Below are positions 62,425 through 64,000 of a DNA stretch of 64,000 bases, piece after piece (positions within the stretch are counted from its first letter, which is position 1; each line of letters begins with the position of its first letter). The position numbers were made by a program, and so were the translations under genes. Source of the DNA: Paracoccaceae bacterium (GTDB lineage Bacteria; Pseudomonadota; Alphaproteobacteria; Rhodobacterales; Rhodobacteraceae); assembly GCA_030148005.1 (NCBI GenBank), contig JASBUI010000004.1, positions 62,001 to 126,000 on the forward strand, given 5' to 3'. The notes below the pieces were generated by a model, which had not been told where the DNA came from, ran no database searches, and saw nothing but the letters and a program-made list of their open reading frames with translations.

Positions 62425-63294
62425 ATGAGACTGGTTTGCCCAAATTGTGATGCGCAATACGAAGTCGGTGAAGATGCTATTCCTGAAAACGGGCGTGACG
62501 TTCAGTGCTCTAACTGCGGGCATACGTGGTTCGAGGCGCATGGCAAAAGCGCCGCTCAGGATGCAGATGACGAAAGCAACTGGACGGATCCTTCGGAAGG
62601 TGATGAGGCAGGTGATAGCGATCCTGCACCTCATACGGCCTCGGCCGGCAGTGAGTTTGAGCCGCCAGAGGCCGAAGACGACGAAGGCGAAGATGATCAG
62701 GAGCCGGTAAGGGACCCTGCCGATCTGCCGCGTCGCAAGCCGCTTGATGAAGGTGTGTCCGCGATCCTGCGCGAAGAGGCAGAGCTTGAAAAAAGCGCCC
62801 GCGAGGCAGAGGGCGGGGCGGCCATTGAAACCCAGCCCGATCTTGGCATTGATGGCGGCGACAGCACCAGTCAGGCCGTGGCAGCAACCGTCGCGGTTGA
62901 GCGTGTCGCGCGGCTTCGCGGGGCCAACCCCGAGCCGGAAGAGCCGCAGGACAGCAACAAACGCCGCGATCTTCTGCCCGACATCGAAGAGATCAATTCC
63001 ACACTGCGCTCGACCTCGGACCGGAAGGGCGAAGAGAATGAGCCGCCCGCGACACAGGAAGAGTACCAAAGTTCCCAGCGCCGCGGCTTTCGGCGCGGTT
63101 TCAGTGTGGCGGTGATCATCATCGCGCTGATGTTCGTGGTCTATCGCTTTTCGGGCGATCTGGCAGAGCGGTTTCCGCAGGTTGAGCCCTATCTGGCCGA
63201 CTATGTGTCGATGGTTGACGGCTGGCGCGTTGTGCTTGATCGCTGGGCGCTGGCGGCGGCTGAAAAGGTTTCAACATGGACGGACGGGACCTAA
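62425..63294 (+). CDS. MJ0042-type zinc-ribbon membrane protein
   Basis: The 289-residue protein begins with an MJ0042 zinc ribbon (LVCPNCDAQYEVGEDAIP then VQCSNCGHTWF), has a long acidic, low-complexity middle, and one membrane helix near residue 230 (FSVAVIIIALMFVVYRF). This shape is common in alphaproteobacteria beside ftsE, but its function is not established. ATG 62425 opens directly on the ribbon. It is convergent with the partial gene at the right edge. Confidence 0.87.
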   Translation: MRLVCPNCDAQYEVGEDAIPENGRDVQCSNCGHTWFEAHGKSAAQDADDESNWTDPSEGDEAGDSDPAPHTASAGSEFEPPEAEDDEGEDDQEPVRDPADLPRRKPLDEGVSAILREEAELEKSAREAEGGAAIETQPDLGIDGGDSTSQAVAATVAVERVARLRGANPEPEEPQDSNKRRDLLPDIEEINSTLRSTSDRKGEENEPPATQEEYQSSQRRGFRRGFSVAVIIIALMFVVYRFSGDLAERFPQVEPYLADYVSMVDGWRVVLDRWALAAAEKVSTWTDGT

Positions 63295-63313
63295 GCGGCC
63301 TTGCCGATCTGCG

Positions 63314-64000
63314 CTAGAACCTGTCCAGCAGACGCTTAAGGTAATCGCGTTCGATCTCGGGGCGCCCCTGTTCACCAGAGCGGCGCCGTATCTCATCCAA
63401 AAGCTCTTCGGCGCGGCGATAGACATCTTCGCCCTGCAAGAGGTTTTCGTCTGATCCGATGCGCCCTGTGGCGCCTGCTTCGCGGCCCAGCGGGTCACGT
63501 ACACCGGGGCTGTCCTGTCCGTTGGCAAGGCCCTGCTCGCCCGGACGGCTGCCGTTCTGCTGGTTCTGGGCCATCGCCTCGCCCAGATTGCGCATCCCCT
63601 CGCGCAGGGCTTCCATGGCTTGGGCCTGCTTGTCCAACGCGCCGGGCAGATCGTCACGGCGCAGCGCCTCTTCGGCGCCGTCCATGGCGCGGCCCGCGCG
63701 CCCAAGCGCTTCACGCGCGGCGTCGCCTTCGGGGGTTCCTGCACCCGGCAGGTTCTGCGTCTGTCGCCCAAGTTCGCCCCGCAGCGCCTGCTGGCGATCG
63801 GCCAGACTTTGGCTTGGATCGCCCTGTTGGCCGTTCTGGCCCTGCTGCGGATCGCCATTGCCGGGGTTCTGACCCTGACCTTGTCCCTGACCTTGGCCTT
63901 CGTGCTGGTTGCCTTGGCCCTGCTGACCGTTGCGACCCTCATTCTGGCCGTTCTGGCCGGCTTGTGCGTTCGGGTTGAACTGTTCCTGAAGATCGCGGAA
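63314..64000 (-). CDS. DUF4175 (TIGR02302-like) membrane protein, 3' part only
   Basis: On the minus strand the frame is open from the right edge to a stop at 63314, giving at least 228 residues and no start in the window. The end (EELLDEIRRRSGEQGRPEIERDYLKRLLDRF in pieces) matches the C-terminus of the long TIGR02302/DUF4175 alphaproteobacterial proteins, normally over 800 residues. Residues near the right edge are rich in Gln, Gly and Asn. The protein's role is unknown. It is truncated by the window, not broken. Confidence 0.85.
   Translation of the reverse strand, partial: FRDLQEQFNPNAQAGQNGQNEGRNGQQGQGNQHEGQGQGQGQGQNPGNGDPQQGQNGQQGDPSQSLADRQQALRGELGRQTQNLPGAGTPEGDAAREALGRAGRAMDGAEEALRRDDLPGALDKQAQAMEALREGMRNLGEAMAQNQQNGSRPGEQGLANGQDSPGVRDPLGREAGATGRIGSDENLLQGEDVYRRAEELLDEIRRRSGEQGRPEIERDYLKRLLDRF
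63818..63964 (-). repeat. Gln/Gly/Asn-rich low-complexity repeat within the DUF4175 gene
   Basis: About 49 codons encode short Q-G, QNG and QQG units (for example QGQGQGQGQNPGNGDPQQ). The DNA is correspondingly repetitive, with CAG, CAA and GGT/GGC codons alternating. Such stretches are flexible linkers and can change length by slippage. Confidence 0.7.

Noticed and set aside
63271-63942. A 223-codon minus-strand frame at the right edge
   Set aside because: It is in a different frame from the DUF4175 C-terminus, which has the better family match and stays open to the window edge; this one is rich in Arg, Ala and Thr without a fold.
1-64000. tRNA or rRNA genes, insertion sequences, prophage, CRISPR or toxin-antitoxin modules
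   Set aside because: Reading the gaps on both strands I saw no cloverleaf, transposase, integrase, regular repeat-spacer array or toxin-antitoxin-like pair; gaps are mostly under 180 nt.

Overview
The window is a GC-rich stretch of an alphaproteobacterial chromosome, almost certainly Rhodobacterales (Roseobacter group). The evidence is the gene content: PuuD-type membrane urate hydroxylase, class III GshA, an orphan aa3 oxidase subunit IV, FdhD-MobA-MobB next to a fused MoeA, a long Sua5, a PyrB with a degenerate dihydroorotase partner, and phbA/phbB. Genes are tightly packed with many 4-nt ATGA/GTGA overlaps. I found no rRNA, tRNA, insertion sequence, prophage or CRISPR array; this is core chromosome rather than an accessory island.

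Layout. 0.1-9.2 kb: puuD, an ABC-2 exporter pair, glpD-glpK, an S49 peptidase, a 52-aa zinc-ribbon microprotein, a CaCA exchanger and a pteridine-reductase-like SDR. 9.2-9.5 kb: an AT-rich gap with one perfect DnaA-box-like 9-mer. 9.5-13.5 kb: uvrC, an HpcH/HpaI aldolase, pgsA, moaD, moaE. 13.5-16.7 kb (minus): a coiled-coil membrane protein, an OmpA-family protein, ubiA; then rsmE, a small membrane protein and gshA (plus). 19.4-23.4 kb (minus): a DUF805 protein and pyrB / PH-like protein / pseudo-dihydroorotase / plsY. 23.5-30 kb: a family-4-like uracil-DNA glycosylase, moaB and a two-gene RND efflux system. 30-37.7 kb: a DsbD-N domain protein, AlgH/YqgE, Sua5/TsaC, a long acyl-CoA dehydrogenase, an MBL hydrolase, aa3 oxidase subunit IV, a lipoprotein with a probably frameshifted signal peptide, and azlCD.

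37.7-41.9 kb is a molybdenum-cofactor operon (fdhD, mobA, mobB, MoeA fused to an RNase H-like domain). 41.9-50.8 kb: a membrane protein, greA, a divergent VOC gene / soxR pair with a clear MerR-type promoter, ETF-ubiquinone oxidoreductase, a TPR protein, ispE, a polyprenyl synthase, a DUF2007 protein and a TrmN6-like methyltransferase. 50.9-55.8 kb: a DUF465 protein, a DMT transporter, phbB and phbA with a hairpin between them, an EAL phosphodiesterase and tag. 55.8-64 kb: tlpA, argH, a microlipoprotein, a DUF2834 protein, accA, then (minus) a PPOX-family protein, plsC, ftsX, ftsE, a divergent MJ0042 zinc-ribbon protein, and the 3' end of a DUF4175 (TIGR02302-like) gene running off the right edge.

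How it fits together. Glycerol 3-phosphate recurs: GlpK and GlpD make and oxidise it, while PlsY, PlsC and PgsA use it for phospholipids. Molybdenum cofactor genes appear in three places (moaD-moaE, moaB, and the fdhD cluster) with no molybdoenzyme here. I see no wholly new multi-gene system. The best leads are single proteins or sites: the MoeA fusion, the uracil-DNA glycosylase lacking most Fe-S ligands, the non-catalytic dihydroorotase operon with an embedded PH-like protein, the SoxR-controlled VOC promoter, and the broken lipoprotein start.
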